NCBI RefSeq assembly: GCF_025642135.1
Contig: NZ_CP106793.1
Location: 5,858,001 to 5,922,000, forward strand
Length of the DNA stretch: 64,000 nucleotides
Source: Streptomyces cynarae
GTDB lineage: Bacteria > Actinomycetota > Actinomycetes > Streptomycetales > Streptomycetaceae
Reading direction: 5' to 3'
Under the pieces are notes generated by a model that was not told the origin of the DNA, searched no databases, and saw only the letters and a program-made list of their open reading frames with translations. This document shows positions 45,933 through 54,311 of the stretch, in pieces (the first letter of the stretch is position 1; every line of letters starts with the position of its first letter). The position numbers were made by a program, and so were the translations under genes.

Positions 45933-46367
45933 TCACCGGGCATCGCTAGAAGGCGTTTCCGTGGCTGGAGGCAACTTTCTGCTGTCCTCCATGGCTTTGC
46001 CGAAGCTCTTGCAGAATTCAGCGAACCCCCACTGCGCGCCGGGAGCTGGCGCGAACGAGGCGAAGGACCCGACCTGCTCGCCACTCACTGCTATGTCCAA
46101 AGTGCCTTGCTCGCCGATGCGAGCGCTCGGACACTCTCGAAGATCCTGCGCGAACATGGGCCTGGTCTGCCTGCCCTGCCCCAACCAAGCACCCCAGTAG
46201 ATGGTCCGGTCCGTGAGGAAAAGGACTCCATCGTGAGGACCGTCCCACAGGTTCCGCGCAGGGGCACTGGCGATCTTCTGTTCCCCCGGCTCGAGCACCG
46301 GCTCGATGCTCCGCCAGTACTCTGCCTGAGCTCTGTCGTAACGTCGCTGTGCCCACCGTCTCAACAT
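45933..46367 (-). CDS. hypothetical protein with PH/GRAM-like domain
   Basis: 144 aa from ATG 46367 (MLRRWAQRRYDRAQAEYWR); a GGGAGGGG site lies 11 bases upstream. Residues about 25-110 (VLEPGEQKIASAPARNLW ... GVLFLTDRTIYWGAW) follow the strand pattern of bacterial PH-like or GRAM-like domains, which bind lipids or peptides. No membrane segment. Role unknown. Confidence 0.6.
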   Translation of the reverse strand: MLRRWAQRRYDRAQAEYWRSIEPVLEPGEQKIASAPARNLWDGPHDGVLFLTDRTIYWGAWLGQGRQTRPMFAQDLRECPSARIGEQGTLDIAVSGEQVGSFASFAPAPGAQWGFAEFCKSFGKAMEDSRKLPPATETPSSDAR

Positions 46368-46811
46368 CGCGAATGGCCCCTCCCTTTCAACTGCAGCCAG
46401 TATTGTGCGTTTTACAGCGTTCCGTCCTCGGTTCGAGCGAATCTCGGGGCCAGGGAGGCATCGTTGCCCAGTGGGCTCGCGGCTGTCGGCGGCACAGGCG
46501 CTGACTGTAGAAGATGCGGGCACGCCCCAGCAGGCTAGACCAGCAGGTCCGCAGGGGTTCCGTGACAGGCTGCTGAGTGTTGTCGGCCTCCGCGCTCGTT
46601 GCCGTCACTGCCGTCTGGCTCAGAGCATTCTCTGATCCGTAGCTCTGCGGACCCCGGAGGGAGACGGTGCTACAGGGTTGGGCCCCTCGGACTCGGTCAC
46701 GGTGGTCAGCATGGACGACACCCGCCGCCCAATCTCTGGGCCACGCATTGTCCCGAGGTGCCGCTCAAGCTGCAGCACCTCAATGGACGTTCCTCGGCGT
46801 ATGCTTCGCAG
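46368..46811. other. upstream region of the HEPN-nuclease pair
   Basis: No supported gene; contains TCTGATCCGTAGCTCT (46631-46646), identical to 16227-16242. Confidence 0.45.
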
Positions 46812-47402
46812 GTGACTTCACGTGCGCTGGTCGAGTGGAACACTTCCCGCCGTCAGAAGATCAACTTGTTATGGGGAGTCCATCCTCAACTGACGGGCAA
46901 CCCGCCGACGCTATGGCGTGAACACCAGGCTCTTGCCATCGTAATTCAGCGGATGGCCACAGAGTTTCAGGGGTTCGCACGTGATCTCCACGACGAGTGC
47001 ACCGACGTTTTCTCAGCTGAAGTCGCAGCTGGTAATTCTGCCGTCGAAAACGTTCTGCGAGAACGCCTCACATCCGACAGAGCCCTTAGCCGCGGGAACG
47101 CTCACAGTGACGGGATTTCCAAAGATTTCGGTCGTCTTGGAATGACATTTTGGCCGTCCATGATAGCGGCAGATAGTCGAGCAAATAACTGGAAAAAAGA
47201 TCTCCTGAAACTCGTTGAAATGCGTAACGGGGTTGCGCATGACGATGCGGCAAAGCTCGCCAGATTGCAGCGCGAGGGTTACACACTCGACGCTGCGTCC
47301 CTACAGAAGTGGCAAACTATGCTCGACGACATCGCTACCAGCATGGATGACATGACGAGTACCTATCTGAGTGCTCTACTGGGCATCCAGCGACCTTGGT
47401 GA
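46812..47402 (+). CDS. HEPN-domain protein (putative RNase)
   Basis: 196 aa from GTG 46812 (VTSRALVEWNTSRRQKINLLWGV); the frame opens at 46599 and the ribosome site is weak. All-helical, with the HEPN signature R138-x4-H143 (VEMRNGVAHDD) after FWPSMIAADSRANNWKKDLLKL. The N-terminus (RRQKINLLWGVHPQLTG) resembles RiboL-PSP-HEPN/MAE_28990-type domains. It is 9 bases ahead of a PD-(D/E)xK nuclease gene, suggesting an operon and a joint role, perhaps toxin-antitoxin or abortive defence. The second half is visibly AT-richer than the flanks, suggesting transfer. Confidence 0.7.
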   Translation: MTSRALVEWNTSRRQKINLLWGVHPQLTGNPPTLWREHQALAIVIQRMATEFQGFARDLHDECTDVFSAEVAAGNSAVENVLRERLTSDRALSRGNAHSDGISKDFGRLGMTFWPSMIAADSRANNWKKDLLKLVEMRNGVAHDDAAKLARLQREGYTLDAASLQKWQTMLDDIATSMDDMTSTYLSALLGIQRPW

Positions 47403-47411
47403 GGTGGAGGC

Positions 47412-48062
47412 GTGACTGAGCGAGAATACGAGGTTGGGCAGGAAGTAGCTGTCCCCTGGGGGCTCGATGTAATCGAGGGGACCGTGGTTGGTTCGTATGG
47501 ATCGGGCCCGGGACGCCGCATCTTGGTGGATGTCTCGCCAGCGGGGGACACCAGTGAGGCAGAGACGCTGGCTTTTCCAGTCCACGTGCTGGAGTCTGCC
47601 GAAGTTTCGAAGCTGGAGAAAGAACCCGGAAGCTGGCTATCGGCCTACCGCTATGAGGCTGAACTGGGCGAGGCGCTCCAAAGAGTCTTGAGCCGCTTCG
47701 GCGGGGAGTGGAGCAGTGATCGCTCTATTCGACAGGGGCCCGACAGCGGATATGATTTCGCATTTTTCATCAAGGGTCGATTGATCGTCGTTGAAGCGAA
47801 ACACTACTCTCGTCCGAACGTCCCTGTAAGGACAGAAATGGCAGCCCAGCTAGCGCGCCACATTTCACAACTGCGTAACGCCAGAAACGCAAAGATTGTT
47901 GGGCTTCTCATCACAAGTGGCGTGGTTCCTGCGCAACTAGAAAGCAACATTGAGCAGTTCAGAAGGGAGGGCAGCCCGATGTGGGCCACTCATTGGCGGC
48001 CCGAAGACGGTGATGCTCCCCTGGTCGAGGTAGTGAGCCGAGCTCTATCTAATCCTGCGTAG
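47412..48062 (+). CDS. PD-(D/E)xK (Mrr/REase-like) nuclease with N-terminal beta-barrel
   Basis: 216 aa, GTG 47412 after GAGGTGGAGG. Residues 5-60 look like a small SH3/Tudor-like barrel (EVGQEVAVPWGLDVIEGTVVGSYG). The nuclease core follows: D115 (GPDSGYDFAFFI), E128 and K130 (RLIVVEAKHYS), a complete D...ExK set, then a helix-rich end (EMAAQLARHISQLRNARNAKIVGLLIT). The barrel may read nucleic acid or protein. Coupled to the HEPN gene. The stop falls at the boundary of a decayed IS. Confidence 0.75.
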   Translation: MTEREYEVGQEVAVPWGLDVIEGTVVGSYGSGPGRRILVDVSPAGDTSEAETLAFPVHVLESAEVSKLEKEPGSWLSAYRYEAELGEALQRVLSRFGGEWSSDRSIRQGPDSGYDFAFFIKGRLIVVEAKHYSRPNVPVRTEMAAQLARHISQLRNARNAKIVGLLITSGVVPAQLESNIEQFRREGSPMWATHWRPEDGDAPLVEVVSRALSNPA

Positions 48063-48890
48063 AGGTTGTCCCGTAACCCGTGTGGCGGTTGCTGCGTTGC
48101 CTGGGCATGGGTGGGGTGATCTCGGCGGATGATCCGAAGTGGATCGAGCCGTTCTCCGGGCTGTCCAGGTGCAGTTCGCAAGGCTGGTTGCGTTGGTACG
48201 GCGCCGTGGCAGCGACGTTCAGCGCGGCCGCCCCTGGCGACTGCCGCTGGAGGACCGGGTGCTGCTGGTGGCCACGTACTGGCGGACGAACCTCACCTTG
48301 CGGCAGATAGCGCCGCTGTTCGGGGTTTCGAAGTCCGCGGCGGACCGCATTCTCGATCACCTCGCACCCCTGCTGGCCATCTCGCCGGCCCGTCGACCTC
48401 GCAAGGACACCGTCTATATCGTCGACGGCACCCTGGTGCCCACCCGCGACCGCAGCATCGCTTCTTCCAGCAAGAACTACCGGTATTCGACCAACCTGCA
48501 GGTCGTCATCGACGCCAACAGCCATTTGGCCGTGGCGATCGGGACCCCGCTGCCCGGCAGCCGCAACGACTGCGGGCCTTTGCGGAGTCCGGTGTCGACC
48601 GGGCCTGCCGCGGCGCCCCGGTCATCGCCGACGGCGGCTACCAGTGCACCGGCCTGCTCATCCCGCACCGCAAACAACGTGGCCAGAGCATCTCAGCCCG
48701 CAGCAGGAGGCGGAGAATGCCGTCCACCGCCGGGCACGCGCCCGGGTTGAACACGCCCTGTCCCGGCTGAAGAATTGGAAGATCCTGCGCGCCTGCCGGC
48801 TCAAGGGCACCGGCGTTCACCAGGCCATGCTCGGGATCGCCCGACTTCAGAATCTCGCTCTCACGGGACGAGCTGGCTCTGGTTCACCGC
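48061..48890 (+). mobile_element. decayed IS5-family insertion sequence
   Basis: The left end probably starts AGAGGTTGTCCCGTAAC. Transposase pieces lie in several frames: GGVISADDPKWIEPFSGLSR (about 48107-48170), FARLVALVRRRG ... DRVLLVATYWRTNLTLRQ ... VYIVDGTLVPTRDRS ... QVVIDANSH ... PGSRNDC (48170-48573), AFAESGVDRACRG ... VIADGGYQCTG, then RARVEHALSRLKNWKILR and HQAMLGIARLQNLALTG (to about 48870). At least three frameshifts, so inactive. No right terminal repeat was found. Confidence 0.8.
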
Positions 48891-49123
48891 GAAGGTGTCC
48901 CGTCCATCCGGCGTCGTGACCCCGTTCTGCGAAGTGGAGATAGTAACGGCTCCGTCGCCGGTCGGGCGTTTGTCGATATGGGTCGGCGTCAGCCCGCACA
49001 GCCCAGGGACGACCCAGTACGGAAGCCAAGTAGCAGATCTGCCTCCGCTGTCGGCTCCTCGGGAAGGATGGGTCTTCGGAAATCTCATGGCGGCACGCCC
49101 CCAGCACCGGTGATGATGATGGG

Positions 49124-49870
49124 GTGACAGAACCGGACCTTGGCGAGGGCTTGCTGCGCCTTGAGAACTTGATCTCGGAAGACCTTCACGAACGTATCGA
49201 CCCCTCCAACCGTGCGACGTTGATCGGATGGGGACTCTTCTTCACCGCCGTTCACCAGATCCGTGCGGTGCTCGTGCTGCACCAGGCCGACGCTTGTGGG
49301 GCCGCGAGCCCGAATCGGCGCAGTGCCCTGGAACACACCGTCACGCTGCGATGGTGTGCGGATCAGGGCGACCGCATAGGCGACATCTACAACCGCAAGT
49401 TGGGGATGGACCAGATCCAACTTGCGAAGGCTATTCGAGCGGATTGCACGGTCGAGCGATATCAGGACGCGTATCAAGTGATGGCAGAGTCAGTGGAGAC
49501 GGTTAAGGAGTCGATCGCGCCGGACCCCAACGAGCGGCTCGCAAAGATCGAGCACCTGATGAAGAACTACGGGCTGACCAGGGAGTGGAGTTACTACACG
49601 GTCGAGTCCCGCTTCACACATCCGACTCTCACCGGGACTCAAATGTTCTTTCAAGAGGACCATGAGGCCTTCCGGGTCAGTCAGATGCCGATCTACGAGG
49701 AACTCGTCTCCTGCCCACTGTTCTGCCTGTGGATCCTTCACACGGCGATGCTGTGCTTCAACGAGCTGCTCACTGGAAGACCATGGGATTCGGAGCTTAA
49801 GAAGATCGCCAAGGAGCACGGGTTCATGACTACGCTGCCCGCGTGGCAGGGCGCTGGAGAGCCGAGGTAG
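49124..49870 (+). CDS. hypothetical helical protein
   Basis: 248 aa from GTG 49124. Predominantly helical (SNRATLIGWGLFFTAVHQIRAVLVLHQADACGAASPNRRSALEHTVTLRWCADQGDRIG). The region resembles DUF5677-type proteins by eye, which I cannot confirm. No membrane segments and no catalytic motif. Upstream of and co-directional with the PIN-like gene; 21 bases separate the two frames. Confidence 0.6.
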   Translation: MTEPDLGEGLLRLENLISEDLHERIDPSNRATLIGWGLFFTAVHQIRAVLVLHQADACGAASPNRRSALEHTVTLRWCADQGDRIGDIYNRKLGMDQIQLAKAIRADCTVERYQDAYQVMAESVETVKESIAPDPNERLAKIEHLMKNYGLTREWSYYTVESRFTHPTLTGTQMFFQEDHEAFRVSQMPIYEELVSCPLFCLWILHTAMLCFNELLTGRPWDSELKKIAKEHGFMTTLPAWQGAGEPR

Positions 49871-49891
49871 CAATAGCTGCAAGCCAGACAC

Positions 49892-51178
49892 GTGGCAGGC
49901 GAAGGCCAGGCCCTCTTCGTCGCTAAGCCTTGGCTTTGGGGTCCAGCTCAGACTGGAGCCGTTTCAGGGGTGGCCAGTGAGGAAAAGGTGATATGTGTGA
50001 CAGGAGCCAACCCGGATATCCATGATCTTGCCCTACTTTTCGAGGAGATGGCGCAATACCCGGTCTCTGGAGAAGTGCGCATAAAGTACCGGGACGGTCG
50101 AGCGGTGATAGCGCGCCTAAGTGATGGCGATAGAGAAAGCACGCTTAGAGAGATCGCTTATAGCTTTTCTAGTGGCGTGATTCGCTTTGAATCCCTCAGG
50201 GGTGATCGGTTCGAGGTGGAACCGGAGACCGAGGGCGCGAGAACCGATCACCGACCTGTCGTGTACCTGGATCAGTGTCACTGGAGCACCATATCTAACT
50301 CGATCTTCGATCCTGCACTGATCAGAAGGGAGGAAGACCGCGATGCCGCTGCTAAATTGATCGATTTGGCGGAGCGTCGGGAGGTAATCATTCCAGTCTC
50401 GTCTGCGCATGCGCTTGAAACCTCTGCACTTTTTGATTCAAAGCGCCAGAACCTGGCATCCACTATTCTCAGGCTATCCCGAGGCTGGCAGATGCGGAGC
50501 CCAATCGTAGTGCGAATGAAGGAGATGGCCGATGCCTTGGTGCGTAGGTCTGACGTCTCGCCACACGAATCCGAATTGGATGTTTTCACTCTGGCCGCAG
50601 GAGCCATGGATACGAATAGGAGAATTTCGGATGCTTCCGGACTTCCGCCCGGAATGGCTGCGCTCTTCGAGAGGATGACATCCTTTTCTGCGATCTATGA
50701 TGTACTTATGAATCCGGAAAAAGTTCCATCCGCCAAGACGGGTTGGCATGAGCACTATAACAACGTATCCCGCGACCCGGAATTTCAGGCGCGGAAGGCG
50801 AGTCAAAAAATAATTGATGGTCGCGCTATGGCGATTGCAGATGTCGCGCCTGAAGCTATCGCGGTTGCTCAATCGCTCGGCATAACTTCTGTGGAGCGTC
50901 TCTCGGTTACGCTATATGAAGAAATTGAATCTATGCCGTTCATGCGCCTCTATGGGGACGCGATCGGCCACCGACTGGCGATTCGCGCGAATTGGGAGGC
51001 GAATGACCTAGTAGATATGCTGTACTTGGGGTGTGCAGCTGCATATGCTGATGTTGTTGTGGCGGAGAGAGCCGCCACGAATTATTTGCAAAGGGCATGG
51101 AGAGGTACAGAGGCGGAGTGTCCCGTTGTCGCCAAACTCCCGAAGGCAGTTGATCGCCTCTCTCATTTGCTGTCGTGA
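49892..51178 (+). CDS. PIN-like nuclease protein
   Basis: Up to 428 aa from GTG 49892; GTG 49970 (after AGGGG) or 49988 are alternative starts, since the first 30 residues look unconserved. Acidic residues fit a PIN active site: D127 (VVYLDQCHWS), E176 (SSAHALETSA), D372/D375 (ANDLVDMLYLG) and D387 (YADVVVAER). The order is that of PIN-type RNases, with an added N-terminal domain of about 120 aa. No antitoxin of a VapB type lies next to it. Codon use is more AT-rich than the AICE genes. Convergent with the 51196 gene, 17 bases apart. Confidence 0.65.
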   Translation: MAGEGQALFVAKPWLWGPAQTGAVSGVASEEKVICVTGANPDIHDLALLFEEMAQYPVSGEVRIKYRDGRAVIARLSDGDRESTLREIAYSFSSGVIRFESLRGDRFEVEPETEGARTDHRPVVYLDQCHWSTISNSIFDPALIRREEDRDAAAKLIDLAERREVIIPVSSAHALETSALFDSKRQNLASTILRLSRGWQMRSPIVVRMKEMADALVRRSDVSPHESELDVFTLAAGAMDTNRRISDASGLPPGMAALFERMTSFSAIYDVLMNPEKVPSAKTGWHEHYNNVSRDPEFQARKASQKIIDGRAMAIADVAPEAIAVAQSLGITSVERLSVTLYEEIESMPFMRLYGDAIGHRLAIRANWEANDLVDMLYLGCAAAYADVVVAERAATNYLQRAWRGTEAECPVVAKLPKAVDRLSHLLS

Positions 51179-51195
51179 CGCCCGATTGGCAGCCC

Positions 51196-52311
51196 CTAGT
51201 GCCTCTCCGCCCACTGGTCGAGAAGTCCTGCAGTCATAGAGCAGCACTGACGAACAAGCTCAACAAAATCGCCGATCCCATAACCCGGAAAATGCGCTGG
51301 GATCATGCCAAAGAATGGCTTAGAGAAGTTCACCTTGCCCACGTCGATCTTCGGCGGCAAATTGTAATGCATCAGCATATTACGGAACGGCCTGGCGTTG
51401 GGGTTCAAGAGCTCCTGCGCGGAGTCTGATCCAACGATGCTGGCGGCACTTTCCGTAGAAGACGCGGTGAGCGGATAGGACGGATCGTTCAGTAGGATGT
51501 GTACGCTGCGCAGTACCTGGTAGAGAGAAAGATACGCAATCTTGAGTGTCGTGTACTCGACGTGCTCTCGCTGGACTCCATCCGTCAAGACAAGTTCGGC
51601 AAAGTTTAGCAGTGCTCGAAATGTTGTGAGCATGGCATTCAGTTCGGGTGTCTCTGATCCATTGAACACCCGTCGGTAATACTTGCTTGCGCGCACATCT
51701 TCGTCATGCAGGCTTGACCCGCTCAAGGACGCGACGAAGGTGTCCGCACTCCCCTCCTCGAGGCTAGCTCCGATGCTTCCGAAGAATGCCCCATACTCTT
51801 CAAATACCGATCGGATATGCGGCCCCGCACCTTCTTCAAGTAGCCTGGTCGGTTCGAACCCCAGGTGGTACGTTGCAGAATGTGTTGTGGTGATCAGTCG
51901 TCCTCCGTAGCTGTAGAGGCCGAGATCGGTTTCAAGAAAGCGAGCCCATGGAAGCCAAGTGTTTCCGAGGAACCTCGCGGAGTGTGCGGGGAGCACCTCC
52001 TCCCGAAAATATGAGATCTGACCCTCAATGCCACGCTTCGTGTCTTCGAAGGGCTTCAAGGAATGACGAGAACGTGCGCTAATGGCAAGCGTGTCCTTGT
52101 TGAACGCTGCCGTGATGCCGGGGTCGATCTTGTGAAGCTTTTGTAGCGATTCATGCATGGCGAGAGAGAGGTATGGTGTCATGCAGAAGGCCAAGACGGA
52201 ACCCAGAAACTCATCGCTACTGGAAAGTAGGTCCCGCGTGTAGCGGCCGAAATAGTCGGCATCGCTAGCAATCCCAGACCAGATCGCGGAGGTGTGAGTG
52301 TCCGTCTTCAT
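51196..52311 (-). CDS. HEPN-like protein of unknown role
   Basis: 371 aa from ATG 52311 (MKTDTHTSAIWSGIASDAD). Helical throughout. HEPN-type R-x4-H at R310-H315 (PFRNMLMHYNLP) after a helix that would form the other half. No paired antitoxin. It ends 17 bases from the end of the PIN-like gene, so the two nuclease-like genes are convergent. AT-richer than its surroundings. Confidence 0.55.
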   Translation of the reverse strand: MKTDTHTSAIWSGIASDADYFGRYTRDLLSSSDEFLGSVLAFCMTPYLSLAMHESLQKLHKIDPGITAAFNKDTLAISARSRHSLKPFEDTKRGIEGQISYFREEVLPAHSARFLGNTWLPWARFLETDLGLYSYGGRLITTTHSATYHLGFEPTRLLEEGAGPHIRSVFEEYGAFFGSIGASLEEGSADTFVASLSGSSLHDEDVRASKYYRRVFNGSETPELNAMLTTFRALLNFAELVLTDGVQREHVEYTTLKIAYLSLYQVLRSVHILLNDPSYPLTASSTESAASIVGSDSAQELLNPNARPFRNMLMHYNLPPKIDVGKVNFSKPFFGMIPAHFPGYGIGDFVELVRQCCSMTAGLLDQWAERH

Positions 52312-52797
52312 GAAGCCTGACTATGACAGGCGTTCCTTGCAATGTCGAGAAATTAAGATGGGGGCAAGGATGCATGATAGGTCGGTGGAACGGCTTTGGG
52401 GTGGCGCTGCTTTGGCGCGAGTGATCATGGCCCCGTAAGCTTGCGGCGCGTCGGGCAGTCTGTTGACCTGCCCGTTAAAGCACGACGTTGGGGCCATGAT
52501 CTTCGAGGCTCGCGCCAAAGTGGCTCCGTAAAGCCGTGGAGCCGACCGCCCCAGCCACGATGTACCCCTCTTCTCTGACAGCAAGCGGCTGATTGCTGTG
52601 CGCGCGGTCCGGGCGCCGGCCGGGCTGGAGCGGGACGGAGGCAGGAGCGCAGGCCCGGCCGGGGGCCGGGCCGCGCGCGGCGAGCAGAGCGAGCCGCCTT
52701 GAACCTGTAGGGAGAATTTGAATCACGCCCGCGCTGCTGGCCGTTGATGCTGCTCTTGTGCCTGATGGCTGCTGGCTCGTGGTGTAGAACCCTGGGC
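52312..52797. other. intergenic region with large cruciform
   Basis: Apart from the inverted repeat at 52380-52546, nothing else is evident. The region must contain the promoter of the XRE gene. Confidence 0.5.
52380..52546. repeat. large imperfect inverted repeat with internal hairpin
   Basis: Left arm 52380-52434 and right arm 52490-52546 are nearly complementary. They share TTTGGCGCGAG and ATCATGGCCCC blocks, and outer GGTCGG and ACGGCTTT blocks. The 55-base loop holds a hairpin CGGGCAG (52452-52458) / CTGCCCG (52468-52474). It lies immediately left of the AICE genes. Confidence 0.7.
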
Positions 52798-53649
52798 ATG
52801 GTGAGTGAACGGCGAGAGCGGATGAGGGCGCTTGGAGTGCGTCTTCGTGCGCTTCGTACAGAGGCCGGCCTGACGGGTGCTGTGTTGGCGCAGCGGGCCC
52901 ACGTGGGGCAGCCGACTGTGTCCAAGGTGGAGAACGGGCGCATGGTTCCGAGCGTCGATGTACTGGACCGGCTCTCGCGTGCCCTCGGTCTCGATGAGTC
53001 AACCGCTCGTGAGGTGCGTGACCTCCTGGCCGCGGTAGAGACGGCTGCGGACTCCGGTGTACCAGAAGACAGTACGACCTCGACCGGCGCGGCCGTTGAT
53101 GATGAGGTGCGCTCAGCTCGGCTCGTGCGCTCGTTCCAGTGTGTCGTTCTGCCGGCCCTGCTCCAGAGCGCGGAGTATGCCCGGCACGTTTTCGAGAGTG
53201 CTCCCAACTCGACGCCTGAGGCGGTCGGTCGGGCTGTTGCTGCCCGTGTGGATCGGCAGAGCGTGCTGTACGAGCCGGGCCGTGAGTCGGTGTTCGTGCT
53301 GACGGAAGCCGTGTTGCGGACCTGGCCGGGAACTCCGGCGCTCATGCTCGCCCAACTCGACCGGCTGCTGGCCGTCGAGAGTCTGAGCACGGTACGCCTC
53401 GGGGTCATCCCCTGGCGTCGGCCGGTGCCTGTGCTGCCTCGCCACGGGTTCACGTTGTGCGACCGGCGAGCGGTCGTGATGGAGACGTTCGGCGGTGAGC
53501 GGGTGTCAGTCGACGTTGACGAACTCGCCGCGTTCGAGGAGACGTTCGGTCGCTTCGAGCGGGCTGCCGTCTTCGGTGATGAGGTGCGGGAGCTGCTGTT
53601 GCGCATGTTGAAGGAGTTCCGCGACTTGGGAGACACTCTCACTCCTTAG
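52798..53649 (+). CDS. XRE-family regulator with DUF5753-type domain
   Basis: 283 aa from ATG 52798 (MVSERRERMRALGVRLRALR); no clear ribosome site, perhaps leaderless. N-terminal HTH_XRE (LRALRTEAGLTGAVLAQRAHVGQPTVSKVENGRMVPS, about 14-50). The C-terminal DUF5753 region (LVRSFQCVVLPALLQSAEYARHVF ... RVDRQSVLYEPGRESVFVLTEAVLRT) is typical of Streptomyces regulators. Here it heads the AICE, and the palindromes at 53647, 53713 and 54269 are candidate operators for it or another element regulator. Confidence 0.85.
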   Translation: MVSERRERMRALGVRLRALRTEAGLTGAVLAQRAHVGQPTVSKVENGRMVPSVDVLDRLSRALGLDESTAREVRDLLAAVETAADSGVPEDSTTSTGAAVDDEVRSARLVRSFQCVVLPALLQSAEYARHVFESAPNSTPEAVGRAVAARVDRQSVLYEPGRESVFVLTEAVLRTWPGTPALMLAQLDRLLAVESLSTVRLGVIPWRRPVPVLPRHGFTLCDRRAVVMETFGGERVSVDVDELAAFEETFGRFERAAVFGDEVRELLLRMLKEFRDLGDTLTP

Positions 53650-53665
53650 AGGAATAATTCCTCTA
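53647..53665. promoter_or_regulatory. palindrome TAGAGGAAT-A-ATTCCTCTA
   Basis: Perfect 9-base arms overlapping the stop of the XRE gene, in the promoter region of the ATP-binding gene. Confidence 0.5.
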
Positions 53666-53712
53666 GATGCCTGGCCTGTTGGCTGCATGTAGGAATACTC
53701 TGCCGCTGCGCT

Positions 53713-53728
53713 GTCTAGTCCCCTAGAC
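53713..53728. promoter_or_regulatory. operator-like site GTCTAGTCCCCTAGAC
   Basis: GTCTAG and CTAGAC arms around TCCC, 18 bases ahead of the ATP-binding gene. Same arms as 54269-54284, 56626-56717 and 60233. Confidence 0.55.
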
Positions 53729-53746
53729 GATGGTGAGGAGTCTCCT

Positions 53747-54136
53747 ATGCGGTCCAAGTGGTGCCGTGCCTTCCCCGGTGTTGCCGAGCAGGTGGCGAAC
53801 GCCCGTCACTTCGTCGCTGCCCTGCTCGACGGGCACGGCCCTGTCGACGATGCCGTCCTGGTGGTGAGCGAGCTAGCGGCCAATGCCGTGCGGCACTCAC
53901 TGAGCGGCAAAGTCGGCGGCTGGTTCCTGGTGGTCGTCGGCTTCGGCGACGACCACGTACGCATTGAGGTGGTCGACGAGGGCGGCGAACGCGTGCCGCA
54001 CCTGTGTGACGTGACCAGTCAGGAAGAGGGTGGGCGCGGACTGCTGATGATCGCGTCCTGCGCCAAGGACTGGGGTGTGAAGAACTGGCCCAATGGACGT
54101 TGCGTGTGGGCCGACCTGGCGCGGGAGGGATCGTGA
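53747..54136 (+). CDS. ATP-binding (RsbW-like anti-sigma/HATPase) protein
   Basis: 129 aa from ATG 53747, GGTGAGGAG upstream. GHKL motifs: N-box SELAANAVRHS at about 41-51, DEGGERVPH at about 85 and EGGRGLLMI at about 100-108, as in the Streptomyces RsbW-type ATPases. Usually partnered with anti-anti-sigma factors or phosphatases; a PP2C gene is two genes downstream. It may act on the HTH protein next door. Confidence 0.85.
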   Translation: MRSKWCRAFPGVAEQVANARHFVAALLDGHGPVDDAVLVVSELAANAVRHSLSGKVGGWFLVVVGFGDDHVRIEVVDEGGERVPHLCDVTSQEEGGRGLLMIASCAKDWGVKNWPNGRCVWADLAREGS

Positions 54137-54268
54137 CGGCGCCCTACTCGACGGTGGTCGGTGATCACCCCGCGGGTGGTGACGGTTGAGCCCTCGGGGT
54201 GTGCCTCGGCGGCGGTCCCGGTTCTTCGTGATCGGCGTTCATACAGGGCGGCGCCTCCCGCCCATTCC

Positions 54269-54284
54269 GTCTAGGGCCCTAGAC
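54269..54284. promoter_or_regulatory. perfect 16-bp palindrome GTCTAGGGCCCTAGAC
   Basis: Sits 28 bases ahead of the 54312 start, overlapping the expected promoter. Same TCTAG/CTAGA half-sites as other element promoters. Confidence 0.65.
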
Positions 54285-54311
54285 TCCTGGTTACTTCTAG
54301 GAGGTGCGGCC

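Noticed and set aside
48139..48750. An active transposase
   Set aside because: Conserved blocks are spread over several frames and the right end is missing; decayed.
52425..53642. 405-codon minus frame over the XRE gene and cruciform
   Set aside because: Antisense shadow of a clear XRE-DUF5753 gene.
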